64,000 nt of DNA from Anaspis maculata (Eukaryota > Arthropoda > Insecta > Coleoptera > Scraptiidae), in the NCBI GenBank assembly GCA_949128115.1, contig OX421967.1, positions 4,950,070 through 5,014,069 on the forward strand, written 5' to 3'. This document shows, in pieces, positions 1 to 10,744 of the stretch; position 1 is the stretch's first letter; each line of letters starts with the position of its first letter. Made by a program: the position numbers and the translations under genes. The notes beneath the pieces are model-generated. The model was not told the origin of the DNA and did no database searches. It saw only the letters and a program-made list of their open reading frames with translations.

Positions 1-39
1 GTGGGTTGAAGCCTGAAGTCACGTGGGTTGGAGCCTGGA

Positions 40-172
40 GTCACGTGGGCTCAAACCTGAATTTTTTGGATAACAATTGTGTCTTTTTTTCTATTATTGT
101 GTTCGTTCGTCAGATTTTGCGTTTGGAACAAGTAGCTGCCAACATCAAAAGTGGTGACCGATCGTTTTGGAA
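40..172. repeat. TTATTG-marked A brick, site 1
   Basis: An A brick opening GGGCTCAAACC, with TCTATTATTGTG for TCTATATTTGTG and a TTTTGGAAG tail. This unmistakable combination recurs at six places. Confidence 0.93.
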
Positions 173-1698
173 GTCACGTGGGTTGAAGCCTGAAGTCACG
201 TGGGTTGGAGCCTGGAGTCACGTGGGTTCAAACCTGAACTTTTTGGATAACAATTGTGTCTTTTTTTCTATATTTGTGTTCGTTCGTCAGATGTTGCGTT
301 AGGAAAGAGTAGCTGCCATCTTCAAAAGTGGTGACCGATCGTTTTAAAAGTCACGTGGGTTGAAGCCTGAAGTCACGTGGGTTGAAGCCTGAAGTCACGT
401 GGGTTGAAGCCTGAAGTCACGTGGGTTAAAACCTGAATTTTTTGGATAACAATTGTGTCTTTTCTTCTATATTTGTGTTCGTTTGTCAGATTTTGCGTTT
501 GAAACAAGTAGCTGCCAACCTCAAAAGTGGTGACCGATCGTTTTAGATGTCACGTGGGTTGAAGCCTGAAGTCACGTGGGTTGAAGCTTGAAGTCACGTG
601 GGTTGAAGCCTGAAGTCACGTGGGTTAAAACCTGAACTTTTTGGATAACAATTGTGTCTTTTCTTCTATATTTGTGTTCGTTCGTAAGATTTTGCGTTTG
701 GAACAAGTAGCTGCCAACATCAAAAGTGGTGACCGATTGTTCAAGAAGTCACGTGGGTTGGAGCCTGAAGTCACGTGGGTTGGAGCCTGGAGTCACGTGG
801 GTTCAAACCTAAACTTTTTGGATAACAATTGTGTCTTTTCTTCTATATTTGTGTTCGTTCGTCAGATGTTGCGTTTGGAAAGAGTAGCTGCCATCTTCAA
901 AAGTGGTGACCGATCGTTTTAAAAGTCACGTGGGTTGAAGCCTGAAGTCACGTGGGTTGAAGCCTAAAGTCACGTGGGTTAAAACCTGAACTTTTTGGAT
1001 AACAATTGTGTCTTTTCTTCTATATTTGTGTTCGTTCGTCAGATTTTGCGTTTGAAACAAGTAGCTGCCAACCTCAAAAGTGGTGACCGATCGTTTTAGA
1101 TGTCACGTGGGTTGAAGCCTGAAGTCACGTGGGTTGGAGCCTGGAGTCACGTGGGTTCAAACCTGAACTTTTTGAATAACAATTGTGTCTTTTTTCCTAT
1201 ATTTGTGTTCGTTCGTCAGATGTTGCGTTTGGAAAGAGTAGCTGCCATCTTCAAAAGTGGTGACCGATCGTTTTAAAAGTCACGTGGGTTGAAGCCTAAA
1301 GTCACGTGGGTTGAAGCCTGAAGTCACGTGGGTTGAAGCCTGAAGTCACGTGGGTTAAAACCTGAACTTTTTGGATAACAATTGTGTCTTTTCTTCTATA
1401 TTTGTGTTCGTTCGTAAGATTTTGCGTTTGGAACAAGTAGCTGCCAACATCAAAAGTGGTGACCGATCGTTTTAGAAGTCACGTGGGTTGAAGCCTGAAG
1501 TCACGTGGGTTGGAGCCTGGAGTCACGTGGGTTCAAACCTGAACATTTTGGATAACAATTGTGTCTTTTCTTCTATATTTGTGTTCGTTCGTCAGATGTT
1601 GCGTTTGGAAAGAGTAGCTGCCATCTTCAAAAGTGGTGACCGATCGTTTTAAAAGTCACGTGGGTTGAAGCCTGAAGTCACGTGGGTTGAAGCCTGAA

Positions 1699-1831
1699 GT
1701 CACGTGGGTTAAAACCTGAACTTTTTGGATAACAATTGTGTCTTTTCTTCTATATTTGTGTTCGTTCGTCAGATGTTGCGTTTGGAAAGAGTAGCTGCCA
1801 TCTTCAAAAGTGGTGACCGATCGTTTCAAGA
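1699..1831. repeat. Hybrid LONG brick, A opening and B rear
   Basis: Opens TTAAAACC with the A tract TTTTCTTC, then turns B-type at AGATGTTG. The switch lies between positions 50 and 76, upstream of the GTAGCTGCCA switch. Others of this class begin at 2672, 4862, 6476, 10126, 14306 and 20100. Confidence 0.89.
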
Positions 1832-3069
1832 GTCACGTGGGTTGAAGCCTGAAGTCACGTGGGTTGAAGCCTGAAGTCACGTGGGTTGAAGCCTGAAGTC
1901 ACGTGGGTTAAAACCTGAACTTTTTGGATAACAATTGTGTCTTTTCTTCTATATTTGTGTTCGTTCGTCAGATTTTGCGTTTGGAACAAGTTGCTGCCAA
2001 CCTCAAAAGTGGTGACCGATCGTTTTAGATGTCACGTGGGTTGAAGCCTGAAGTGACGTGGGTTGGAGCCTGGAGTCACGTGGGTTCAAACCTGAACTTT
2101 TTGGATAACAATTGTGTCTTTTCTTCTATATTTGTGTTCGTTCGTCAGATGTTGCGTTTGGAAAGAGTAGCTGCCATCTTCAAAATTGGTGACCGATCGT
2201 TTCAAAAGTCACGTGGGTTGAAGCCTGGAGTCACGTGGGTTGAAGCCTGAAGTCACGTGGGTTGAAGCCTGAAGTCACGTGGGTTAAAACCTGAACTTTT
2301 TGGATAACAATTGTGTCTTTTCTTCTATATTTGTGTTCGTTCGTCAGATTTTGCGTTTGAAACAAGTAGCTGCCAACCTCAAAAGTGGTGACCGATCGTT
2401 TTAGATGTCACGTGGGTTGAAGCCTGAAGTCACGTGGGTTGGAGCCTGGAGTCACGTGGGTTGAAGCCTGAAGTCACGTGGGTTAAAACCTGAACTTTTT
2501 GGATAACAATTGTGTCTTTTCTTCTATATTTGTGTTCGTTCGTAAGATTTTGCGTTTGGAACAAGTAGCTGCCAACATCAAAAGTGGTGACCGATCGTTT
2601 TAAAAGTCACGTGGGTTGAAGCCTGAAGTCACGTGGGTTGAAGCCTGAAGTCACGTGGGTTGAAGCCTGAAGTCACGTGGGTTAAAACCTGAACTTTTTG
2701 GATAACAATTGTGTCTTTTCTTCTATATTTGTGTTCGTTCGTCAGATGTTGCGTTTGGAAAGAGTAGCTGCCATCTTCAAAAGTGGTGACCGATCGTTTT
2801 GAAAGTCACGTGGGTTGAAGCCTGAAGTCACGTGGGTTGAAGCCTGAAGTCACGTGGGTTGAAGCCTGAAGTCACGTGGGTTAAAACCTGAACTTTTTGG
2901 ATAACAATTGTGTCTTTTCTTCTATATTTGTGTTCGTTCGTCAGATTTTGCGTTTGAAACAAGTAGCTGCCAACCTCAAAAGTGGTGACCGATCGTTTTA
3001 GATGTCACGTGGGTTGAAGCCTGAAGTCACGTGGGTTGGAGCCTGGAGTCACGTGGGTTGAAGCCTGAA

Positions 3070-3202
3070 GTCACGTGGGTTAAAACCTGAACTTTTTGGA
3101 TAACAATTGTGTCTTTTCTTCTATATTTGTGTTCGTTCGTCAGATTTTGCGTTTGGAACAAGTAGCTGCCATCTTCAAAAGTGGTGACCGATCGTTTTAA
3201 AA
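3070..3202. repeat. Hybrid LONG brick, A front and B end
   Basis: A-type through GGAACAAG, then B-type CATCTTC and a TTTTAAAA tail. The switch lies in GTAGCTGCCA (brick positions 93-102). Confidence 0.9.
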
Positions 3203-3207
3203 GTCAC

Positions 3208-5060
3208 GTGGGTTGAAGCCTGAAGTCACGTGGGTTGGAGCCTGGAGTCACGTGGGCTCAAACCTGAATTTTTTGGATAACAATTGTGTCTTTTTTTCTA
3301 TTATTGTGTTCGTTCGTCAGATTTTGCGTTTGGAACAAGTAGCTGCCAACATCAAAAGTGGTGACCGATCGTTTTGGAAGTCACGTGGGTTGAAGCCTGA
3401 AGTCACGTGGGTTGGAGCCTGGAGTCACGTGGGTTCAAACCTGAACTTTTTGGATAACAATTGTGTCTTTTTTTCTATATTTGTGTTCGTTCGTCAGATG
3501 TTGCGTTAGGAAAGAGTAGCTGCCATCTTCAAAAGTGGTGACCGATCGTTTTAAAAGTCACGTGGGTTGAAGCCTGAAGTCACGTGGGTTAAAACCTGAA
3601 TTTTTTGGATAACAATTGTGTCTTTTCTTCTATATTTGTGTTCGTTTGTCAGATTTTGCGTTTGAAACAAGTAGCTGCCAACCTCAAAAGTGGTGACCGA
3701 TCGTTTTAGATGTCACGTGGGTTGAAGCCTGAAGTCACGTGGGTTGAAGCCTGAAGTCACGTGGGTTGGAGCCTAAAGTCACGTGGGTTAAAACCTGAAC
3801 TTTTTGGATAACAATTGTGTCTTTTCTTCTATATTTGTGTTCGTTCGTAAGATTTTGCGTTTGGAACAAGTAGCTGCCAACATCAAAAGTGGTGACCGAT
3901 TGTTTAAGAAGTCACGTGGGTTGGAGCCTGAAGTCACGTGGGTTGAAGCCTGGAGTCACGTGGGTTCAAACCTAAACTTTTTGGATAACAATTGTGTCTT
4001 TTCTTCTATATTTGTGTTCGTTCGTCAGATGTTGCGTTTGGAAAGAGTAGCTGCCATCTTCAAAAGTGGTGACCGATCGTTTTAAAAGTCACGTGGGTTG
4101 AAGCCTGAAGTCACGTGGGTTGAAGCCTAAAGTCACGTGGGTTAAAACCTGAACTTTTTGGATAACAATTGTGTCTTTTCTTCTATATTTGTGTTCGTTC
4201 GTCAGATTTTGCGTTTGAAACAAGTAGCTGCCAACCTCAAAAGTGGTGACCGATCGTTTTAGATGTCACGTGGGTTGAAGCCTGAAGTCACGTGGGTTGG
4301 AGCCTGGAGTCACGTGGGTTCAAACCTGAACTTTTTGGATAACAATTGTGTCTTTTTTTCTATATTTGTGTTCGTTCGTCAGATGTTGCGTTTGGAAAGA
4401 GTAGCTGCCATCTTCAAAAGTGGTGACCGATCGTTTTAAAAGTCACGTGGGTTGAAGCCTAAAGTCACGTGGGTTGAAGCCTGAAGTCACGTGGGTTGAA
4501 GCCTGAAGTCACGTGGGTTAAAACCTGAACTTTTTGGATAACAATTGTGTCTTTTCTTCTATATTTGTGTTCGTTCGTAAGATTTTGCGTTTGGAACAAG
4601 TAGCTGCCAACATCAAAAGTGGTGACCGATCGTTTTAGAAGTCACGTGGGTTGAAGCCTGAAGTCACGTGGGTTGGAGCCTGGAGTCACGTCGGTTCAAA
4701 CCTGAACATTTTGGATAACAATTGTGTCTTTTCTTCTATATTTGTGTTCGTTCGTCAGATGTTGCGTTTGGAAAGAGTAGCTGCCATCTTCAAAAGTGGT
4801 GACCGATCGTTTTAAAAGTCACGTGGGTTGAAGCCTGAAGTCACGTGGGTTGAAGCCTGAAGTCACGTGGGTTAAAACCTGAACTTTTTGGATAACAATT
4901 GTGTCTTTTCTTCTATATTTGTGTTCGTTCGTCAGATGTTGCGTTCGGAAAGAGTAGCTGCCATCTTCAAAAGTGGTGACCGATCGTTTCAAGAGTCACG
5001 TGGGTTGAAGCCTGAAGTCACGTGGGTTGAAGCCTGAAGTCACGTGGGTTGAAGCCTGAA
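3208..5060. repeat. Left 3.2-kb superrepeat, copy 2 (partial)
   Basis: Carries the same ordered private variants as copy 1 up to the TTTCAAGAG tail at 4987. At the next A brick the copies part: 1924-2030 is A2-like with GTTGCTGCC, while 5061 onward is A3-like with CAAATAGC. About 1.3 kb of the repeat is therefore missing or replaced on the right. Confidence 0.9.
3247..3379. repeat. TTATTG-marked A brick, site 2
   Basis: Same three marks, 3,207 bp after site 1. Confidence 0.93.
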
Positions 5061-5414
5061 GTCACGTGGGTTAAAACCTGAACTTTTTGGATAACAATTG
5101 TGTCTTTTCTTCTATATTTGTGTTCGTTCGTAAGATTTTGCGTTTGGAACAAATAGCTGCCAACATCAAAAGTGGTGACCGATCGTTTCAGAAGTCACGT
5201 GGGTTGAAGCCTGAAGTCACGTGGGTTGGAGCCTGGAGTCACGTGGGTTCAAACCTGAACTTTTTGGATAACAATTGTGTCTTTTTTTCTATATTTGTGT
5301 TCGTTCGTCAGATGTTGCGTTTGGAAAGAGTAGCTGCCATCTTCAAAAGTGGTGACCAATCGTTTTAAAAGTCACGTGGGTTGAAGCCTGAAGTCACGTG
5401 GGTTGAAGCCTGAA
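5061..5414. repeat. 354-bp dimer, tandem copy 1
   Basis: A-B dimer with two marks found together only here and in the next unit: CAAATAGCTGCC in A and GACCAATCG in B. It differs from the next unit by GTAAG/GTCAG and GAAC/GATC, so the duplication looks recent. Confidence 0.92.
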
Positions 5415-5768
5415 GTCACGTGGGTTAAAACCTGATCTTTTTGGATAACAATTGTGTCTTTTCTTCTATATTTGTGTTCGTTCGTCAGATTTTGCGTTTG
5501 GAACAAATAGCTGCCAACATCAAAAGTGGTGACCGATCGTTTCAGAAGTCACGTGGGTTGAAGCCTGAAGTCACGTGGGTTGGAGCCTGGAGTCACGTGG
5601 GTTCAAACCTGAACTTTTTGGATAACAATTGTGTCTTTTTTTCTATATTTGTGTTCGTTCGTCAGATGTTGCGTTTGGAAAGAGTAGCTGCCATCTTCAA
5701 AAGTGGTGACCAATCGTTTTAAAAGTCACGTGGGTTGAAGCCTGAAGTCACGTGGGTTGAAGCCTGAA
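5415..5768. repeat. 354-bp dimer, tandem copy 2
   Basis: Second copy of the dimer at 5061-5414, exactly 354 bp downstream (2 LONG + 4 SHORT), sharing the CAAATAGC and GACCAATCG marks. Confidence 0.92.
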
Positions 5769-5900
5769 GTCACGTGGGCTAAAACCTGAACTTTTTGGAT
5801 AACAATTGTGTCTTTTCTTCTATATTTGTGTTCGTTCACAGATGTTGCGTTTGGAAAGAGTAGCTGCCATCTTCAAAAGTGGTGACCGATCGTTTTAAAA
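5769..5900. repeat. 132-bp LONG brick with one base lost
   Basis: GTTCGTTCACAG replaces GTTCGTTCGTCAG, giving 132 bp. It is the only LONG brick I measured that departs from 133 bp, and it also opens GGGCTAAAACC. It shifts the exact 133/22 phase by one for everything downstream. Confidence 0.88.
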
Positions 5901-7758
5901 GTCACGTGGGTTGAAGCCTGAAGTCACGTGGGTTAAAACCTGAACTTTTTGGATAACAATTGTGTCTTTTCTTCTATATTTGTGTTCGTTCGTCAGATTT
6001 TGCGATTGAAACAAGTAGCTGCCAACCTCAAAAGTGGTGACCGCTCGTTTCAGATGTCACGTGGGTTGAAGCCTGAAGTCACGTGGGTTGGAGCCTGAAG
6101 TCACGTGGGTTGGAGCCTGAAGTCACGTGGGTTGAAGCCTGAAGTCACGTGGGTTAAAACCTGAACTTTTTGGATAACAATTGTGTCTTTTCTTCTATAT
6201 TTGTGTTCGTTCGTCAGATTTTGCGTTTGGAACAAGTTGCTGCCAACCTCAAAAGTGGTGACCGATCGTTTTAGATGTCACGTGGGTTGAAGCCTGAAGT
6301 CACGTGGGTTGGAGCCTGGAGTCACGTGGGTTCAAACCTGAACTTTTTGGATAACAATTGTGTCTTTTCTTCTATATTTGTGTTCGTTCGTCAGATGTTG
6401 CGTTTGGAAAGAGTAGCTGCCATCTTCAAAAGTGGTGACCGATCGTCTTAAAAGTCACGTGGGTTGAAGCCTGAAGTCACGTGGGTTAAAACCTGAACTT
6501 TATGGATAACAATTGTGTCTTTTCTTCTATATTTGTGTTCGTTCGTCAGATGTTGCGTTTGGAAAGAGTAGCTGCCATCTTCAAAAGTGGTGACCGATCG
6601 TTTCAAAAGTCACGTGGGTTGAAGCCTGAAGTCACGTGGGTTGAAGCCTGAAGTCACGTGGGTTGAAGCCTGAAGTCACGTGGGTTAAAACCTGAACTTT
6701 TTGGATAACAATTGTGTCTTTTCTTCTATATTTGTGTTCGTTCGTCAGATTTTGCGTTTGGAACAAGTAGCTGCCAACATCAAAAGTGGTGACCGATCGT
6801 TTTAGAAGTCACGTGGGTTGAAGCCTGAAGTCACGTGGGTTGGAGCCTGGAGTCACGTGGGTTCAAACCTGAACTTTTTGGATAACAATTGTGTCTTTTT
6901 TTCTATATTTGTGTTCGTTCGTCAGATGTTGCGTTTGGAAAGAGTAGCTGCCATCTTCAAAAGTGGTGACCGATCGTTTTAAAAGTCACGTGGGTTGAAG
7001 CCTGAAGTCACGTGGGTTGAAGCCTGAAGTCACGTGGGTTAAAACCTGAACTTTTTGGATAACAATTGTGTCTTTTCTTCTATATTTGTGTTCGTTCGTC
7101 AGATTTTGCGTTTGAAACAAGTAGCTGCCAACCTCAAAAGTGGTGACCGATCGTTTTAGATGTCACGTGGGTTGAAGCCTGAAGTCACGTGGGGTGGGGC
7201 CTGGAGTCACGTGGGTTCAAACCTGAACTTTTTGGATAACAATTGTGTCTTTTTTTCTATATTTGTGTTCGTTCGTCAGATGTTGCGTTTGGAACGAGTA
7301 GCTGCCATCTTCAAAAGTGGTGACCGATCGTTTTAAAAGTCACGTGGGTTGGAGCCTGAAGTCACGTGGGTTGAAGCCTGAAGTCACGTGGGTTGAAGCC
7401 TGAAGTCACGTGGGTTGAAACCTGAACTTTTTGGATAACAATTGTGTCTTTTCTTCTATATTTGTGTTCGTTCGTCAGATTTTGCGTTTGGAACAAGTAG
7501 CTGCCAACCTCAAAAGTGGTGACCGATCGTTTTAGATGTCACGTGGGTTGAAGCCTGAAGTCACGTGGGTTGGAGCCTGGAGTCACGTGGGTTCAAACCT
7601 GAACTTTTTGGATAACAATTGTGTCTTTTTTTCTATATTTGTGTTCGTTCGTCAGATGTTGCGTTTGGAAAGAGTAGCTGCCATCTTCAAAAGTGGTGAC
7701 CGATCGTTTTAAAAGTCACGTGGGTTGGAGCCTGAAGTCACGTGGGTTGAAGCCTGAA

Positions 7759-7891
7759 GTCACGTGGGTTAAAACCTGAACTTTTTGGATAACAATTGTG
7801 TCTTTTCTTCTATATTTGTGTTCGTTCGTCAGATTTTGCGTTTGGAACAAGTAGCTGCCATCTTCAAAAGTGGTGACCGATCGTTTTAAAA
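7759..7891. repeat. Hybrid LONG brick, A front and B end
   Basis: Same switch point as 3070-3202: GGAACAAG followed by CATCTTC. Confidence 0.9.
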
Positions 7892-9218
7892 GTCACGTGG
7901 GTTGAAGCCTGAAGTCACGTGGGTTGAAGCCTAAAGTCACGTGGGTTAAAACCTGAACTTTTTGGATAACAATTGTGTCTTTTCTTCTATATTTGTGTTC
8001 GTTCGTCAGATTTTGCGTTTGAAACAAGTAGCTGCCAACCTCAAAAGTGGTGACCGATCGTTTTAGATGTCACGTGGGTTGAAGCCTGAAGTCACGTGGG
8101 TTGGAGCCTGGAGTCACGTGGGTTCAAACCTGAACTTTTTGGATAACAATTGTGTCTTTTTTTCTATATTTGTGTTCGTTCGTCAGATGTTGCGTTTGGA
8201 AAGAGTAGCTGCCATCTTCAAAAGTGGTGACCAATCGTTTTAAAAGTCACGTGGGTTGAAGCCTGAAGTCACGTGGGTTGAAGCCTGAAGTCACGTGGGT
8301 TAAAACCTGAACTTTTTGGATAACAATTGTGTCTTTTCTTCTATATTTGTGTTCGTTCGTCAGATTTTGCGTTTGAAACAAGTAGCTGCCAACCTCAAAA
8401 GTGGTGACCGATCGTTTTAGATTTCACGTGGGTTGAAGCCTGAAGTCACGTGGGTTGGAGCCTGGAGTCACGTGGGTTCAAACCTGAACTTTTTGGGTAA
8501 CAATTGTGTCTTTTTTTCTATATTTGTGTTCGTTCGTCAGATGTTGCGTTTGGAAAGAGTAGCTGCCATCTTCCAAAGTGGTGACCGATCGTTTTAAAAG
8601 TCACGTGGGTTGAAGCCTGGAGTCACGTGGGTTGAAGCCTGGAGTCACGTGGGTTGAAGCCTGAAGTCACGTGGGTTGAAACCTGAACTTTTTGGATAAC
8701 AATTGTGTCTTTCCTTCTATATTTGTGTTCGTTCGTCAGATTTTGCGTTTGGAACAAGTAGCTGCCAACCTCAAAAGTGGTGACCGATCGTTTTAGATGT
8801 CACGTGGGTTGAAGCCTGAAGTCACGTGGGTTGGAGCCTGGAGTCACGTGGGTTCAAACCTGAACTTTTCGGATAACAATTGTGTCTTTTTTTCTATATT
8901 TGTGTTCGTTCGTCAGATGTTGCGTTTGGAAAGAGTAGCTGCCATCTTCAAAAGTGGTGACTGATCGTTTTAAAAGTCACGTGGGTTGAAGCCTGAAGTC
9001 ACGTGGGTTGAAGCCTGAAGTCACGTGGGTTGAAGCCTGAAGTAACGTGGGTTAAAACCTGAACTTTTTGGATAACAAATGTGTCTTTTCTTCTATATTT
9101 GTGTTCGTTCGTCAGAAGTTGCGTTTGGAAAGAGTAGCTGCCATCTTCAAAAGTGGTAACCGATCGTTTTAAAAGTCACGTGGGTTGAAGCCTGAAGTCA
9201 CGTGGGTTGAAGCCTGAA

Positions 9219-9351
9219 GTCACGTGGGTTAAATCCTGAACTTTTTGGATAACAATTGTGTCTTTTCTTCTATATTTGTGTTCGTTCGTCAGATTTTGCG
9301 TTTGGAACAAGTAGCTGCCATCTTCAAAAGTGGTGACCGATCGTTTTAAAA
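9219..9351. repeat. Hybrid LONG brick, A front and B end
   Basis: GGAACAAG followed by CATCTTC. It opens TTAAATCCTG and runs into AACACGTGGG, so the next short brick starts with a damaged GTCACGTG. Confidence 0.9.
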
Positions 9352-9395
9352 AACACGTGGGTTGAAGCCTGAAGTCACGTGGGTTGGAGCCTAGA

Positions 9396-9528
9396 GTCAC
9401 GTGGGCTCAAACCTGAATTTTTTGGATAACAATTGTGTCTTTTTTTCTATTATTGTGTTCGTTCGTCAGATTTTGCGTTTGGAACAAGTAGCTGCCAACA
9501 TCAAAAGTGGTGACCGATCGTTTTGGAA
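9396..9528. repeat. TTATTG-marked A brick, site 3
   Basis: Same three marks, within C block copy 1. The preceding SHORT brick reads GCCTAGA. Confidence 0.93.
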
Positions 9529-10302
9529 GTCACGTGGGTTGAAGCCTGAAGTCACGTGGGTTGGAGCCTGGAGTCACGTGGGTTCAAACCTGAACTTTTT
9601 GGATAACAATTGTGTCTTTTTTTCTATATTTGTGTTCGTTCGTCAGATGTTGCGTTTGGAAAGAGTAGCTGCCATCTTCAAAAGTGGTGACCGATCGTTC
9701 TAAAAGTCACGTGGGTTGAAGCCTAAAGTCACGTGGGTTGAAGCCTGAAGTCACGTGGGTTGAAACCTGAACTTTTTTGATAACAATTGTGTCTTTTCTT
9801 CTATATTTGTGTTCGTTCGTCAGATTTTGCGTTTGAAACAAGTAGCTGCCAACCTCAAAAGTGGTGACCGATCGTTTTAGATGTCACGTGGGTTGAAGCC
9901 TGAAGTCACGTGGGTTGGAGCCTGGAGTCACGTGGGTTCAAACCTGAACTTTTTGGATAACAATTGTGTCTTTTTTTCTATATTTGTGTTCGTTCGTCAG
10001 ATGTTGCGTTTGGAAAGAGTAGCTGCCATCTTCAAAAGTGGTGACCGATCGTTTTAAAAGTCACGTGGGTTGAAGCCTGAAGTCACGTGGGTTGAAGCCT
10101 GAAGTCACGTGGGTTGAAGCCTGAAGTCACGTGGGTTAAAACCTGAACTTTTTGGATAACAATTGTGTCTTTTCTTCTATATTTGTGTTCGTTCGTCAGA
10201 TGTTGCGTTTGGAAAGAGTAGCTGCCATCTTCAAAAGTGGTGACCGATCGTTTCAAAAGTCACGTGGGTTGAAGCCTGAAGTCACGTGGGTTGAAGCCTG
10301 AA

Positions 10303-10435
10303 GTCACGTGGGTTAAAACCTGAACTTTTTGGATAACAATTGTGTCTTTTCTTCTATATTTGTGTTCGTTCGTAAGATTTTGCGTTTGGAACAAGTAGCT
10401 GCCAACATCAAAAGTGGTGACCGATCGTTTTAGAA
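10303..10435. repeat. LONG brick, subtype A3 (GTAAG variant)
   Basis: An A1-like brick in which CGTCAGATTTT has become CGTAAGATTTT. The same single change recurs at many places (near 690, 1410, 3850, 5130, 20350, 23270, 36180, 44230, 53655, 59715, 61550), usually at matching positions inside larger duplicated blocks. It is a useful marker for following block copies. Confidence 0.88.
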
Positions 10436-10612
10436 GTCACGTGGGTTGAAGCCTGAAGTCACGTGGGTTGGAGCATGGAGTCACGTGGGTTCAAACCTGA
10501 ACTTTTTGGATAACAATTGTGTCTTTTTTTCTATATTTGTGTTCGTTCGTCAGATGTTGCGTTTGGAAAGAGTAGCTGCCATCTTCAAAAGTGGTGACCG
10601 ATCGTTTTCAAA

Positions 10613-10620
10613 GTCACGTG
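10613..10620. promoter_or_regulatory. GTCACGTG site, representative of the array
   Basis: GTCACGTG contains the palindromic E-box CACGTG. It also matches the budding-yeast CDEI consensus RTCACRTG bound by Cbf1, the USF/TFE/MITF-type E-box, and the plant G-box core. One copy opens every SHORT and every LONG brick, so sites recur every 22 bp within runs and skip 133 bp across each LONG brick. Binding in this organism is inference; the motif match is direct. Confidence 0.6.
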
Positions 10621-10744
10621 GGTTGAAGCCTGAAGTCACGTGGGTTGAAGCCTGAAGTCACGTGGGTTGAAGCCTGAAGTCACGTGGGTTGAAGCCTGAA
10701 GTCACGTGGGTTGAAGCCTGAAGTCACGTGGGTTGAAGCCTGAA
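10613..10744. repeat. Run of six 22-bp SHORT bricks
   Basis: Six head-to-tail copies of the 22-mer (132 bp), the longest run class I found in the window. Each carries one GTCACGTG. The run separates a B brick from the following A brick, where spacer number varies; A-to-B spacers stay at two. Confidence 0.95.

Larger units (their letters stand above)
1..3207. repeat. Left 3.2-kb superrepeat, copy 1
   Basis: Matches 3208 onward at offset 3,207 at first, then 3,163. Shared private marks include GGGCTCAAACC with TCTATTATTG (about 48-106), GCGTTAGGAAAG (296), GTTTGTCAG (481), the GATTGTTCAAG tail (737), CCTAAAC (809), GAACATTTTGG (1541) and TTTCAAGAG (1824). The 44-bp drop in offset is exactly two SHORT bricks, lost after about 350. 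In brick terms 3,163 is 17 LONG + 41 SHORT. Confidence 0.92.
5769..8660. repeat. Irregular left-domain dimers
   Basis: Alternating A2/A1 and B bricks without a clear kilobase period. B tails are TTTTAAAAG, as in the rest of the left 10 kb. Local oddities are a one-base-short brick at the start (5769-5900), GTTGCTGCC near 6236 (shared with 1990), TATGGATAAC at 6501, GGGGTGGGGCC at 7191 and GGGTAAC at 8495. More scattered private changes than the centre suggest less recent homogenisation. Confidence 0.85.
8660..10600. repeat. C block, copy 1 (left)
   Basis: An about 1.9-kb module defined by CTTTTCGGATAAC (8865), GTGGTAACCG (9155), the GGGCTCAAACC/TTATTG A brick (9396), a GTTCTAAAAG tail (9695), GCCTAAAGTC, an A2 brick, a hybrid with a TTTCAAAAG tail (10126-10258) and an A3 brick (10303). 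It matches 42.5-44.5 kb at a constant offset of 33,861, and 34.9-36.4 kb at 26,186 up to a 376-bp deletion. Its right half also matches 22.6-23.5 kb. Confidence 0.9.

Noticed and set aside
2029..2250. Short ATG-initiated frames beginning MSRGLKPEV at A2 junctions
   Set aside because: The ATG arises from the A2 tail change (GATGTCACG) meeting a SHORT brick. Same repeat peptide, under 75 codons, no recognisable domain.
9176..9400. Minus-strand frames of 74 codons (also near 59603-59827)
   Set aside because: Complement of the same bricks; only two of many equivalent bricks are open, through chance changes.
10613..10744. CRISPR array (22-bp repeats)
   Set aside because: The 22-mers are directly adjacent with no unique spacers, and the 111-bp inserts are themselves repeated. 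No cas genes.
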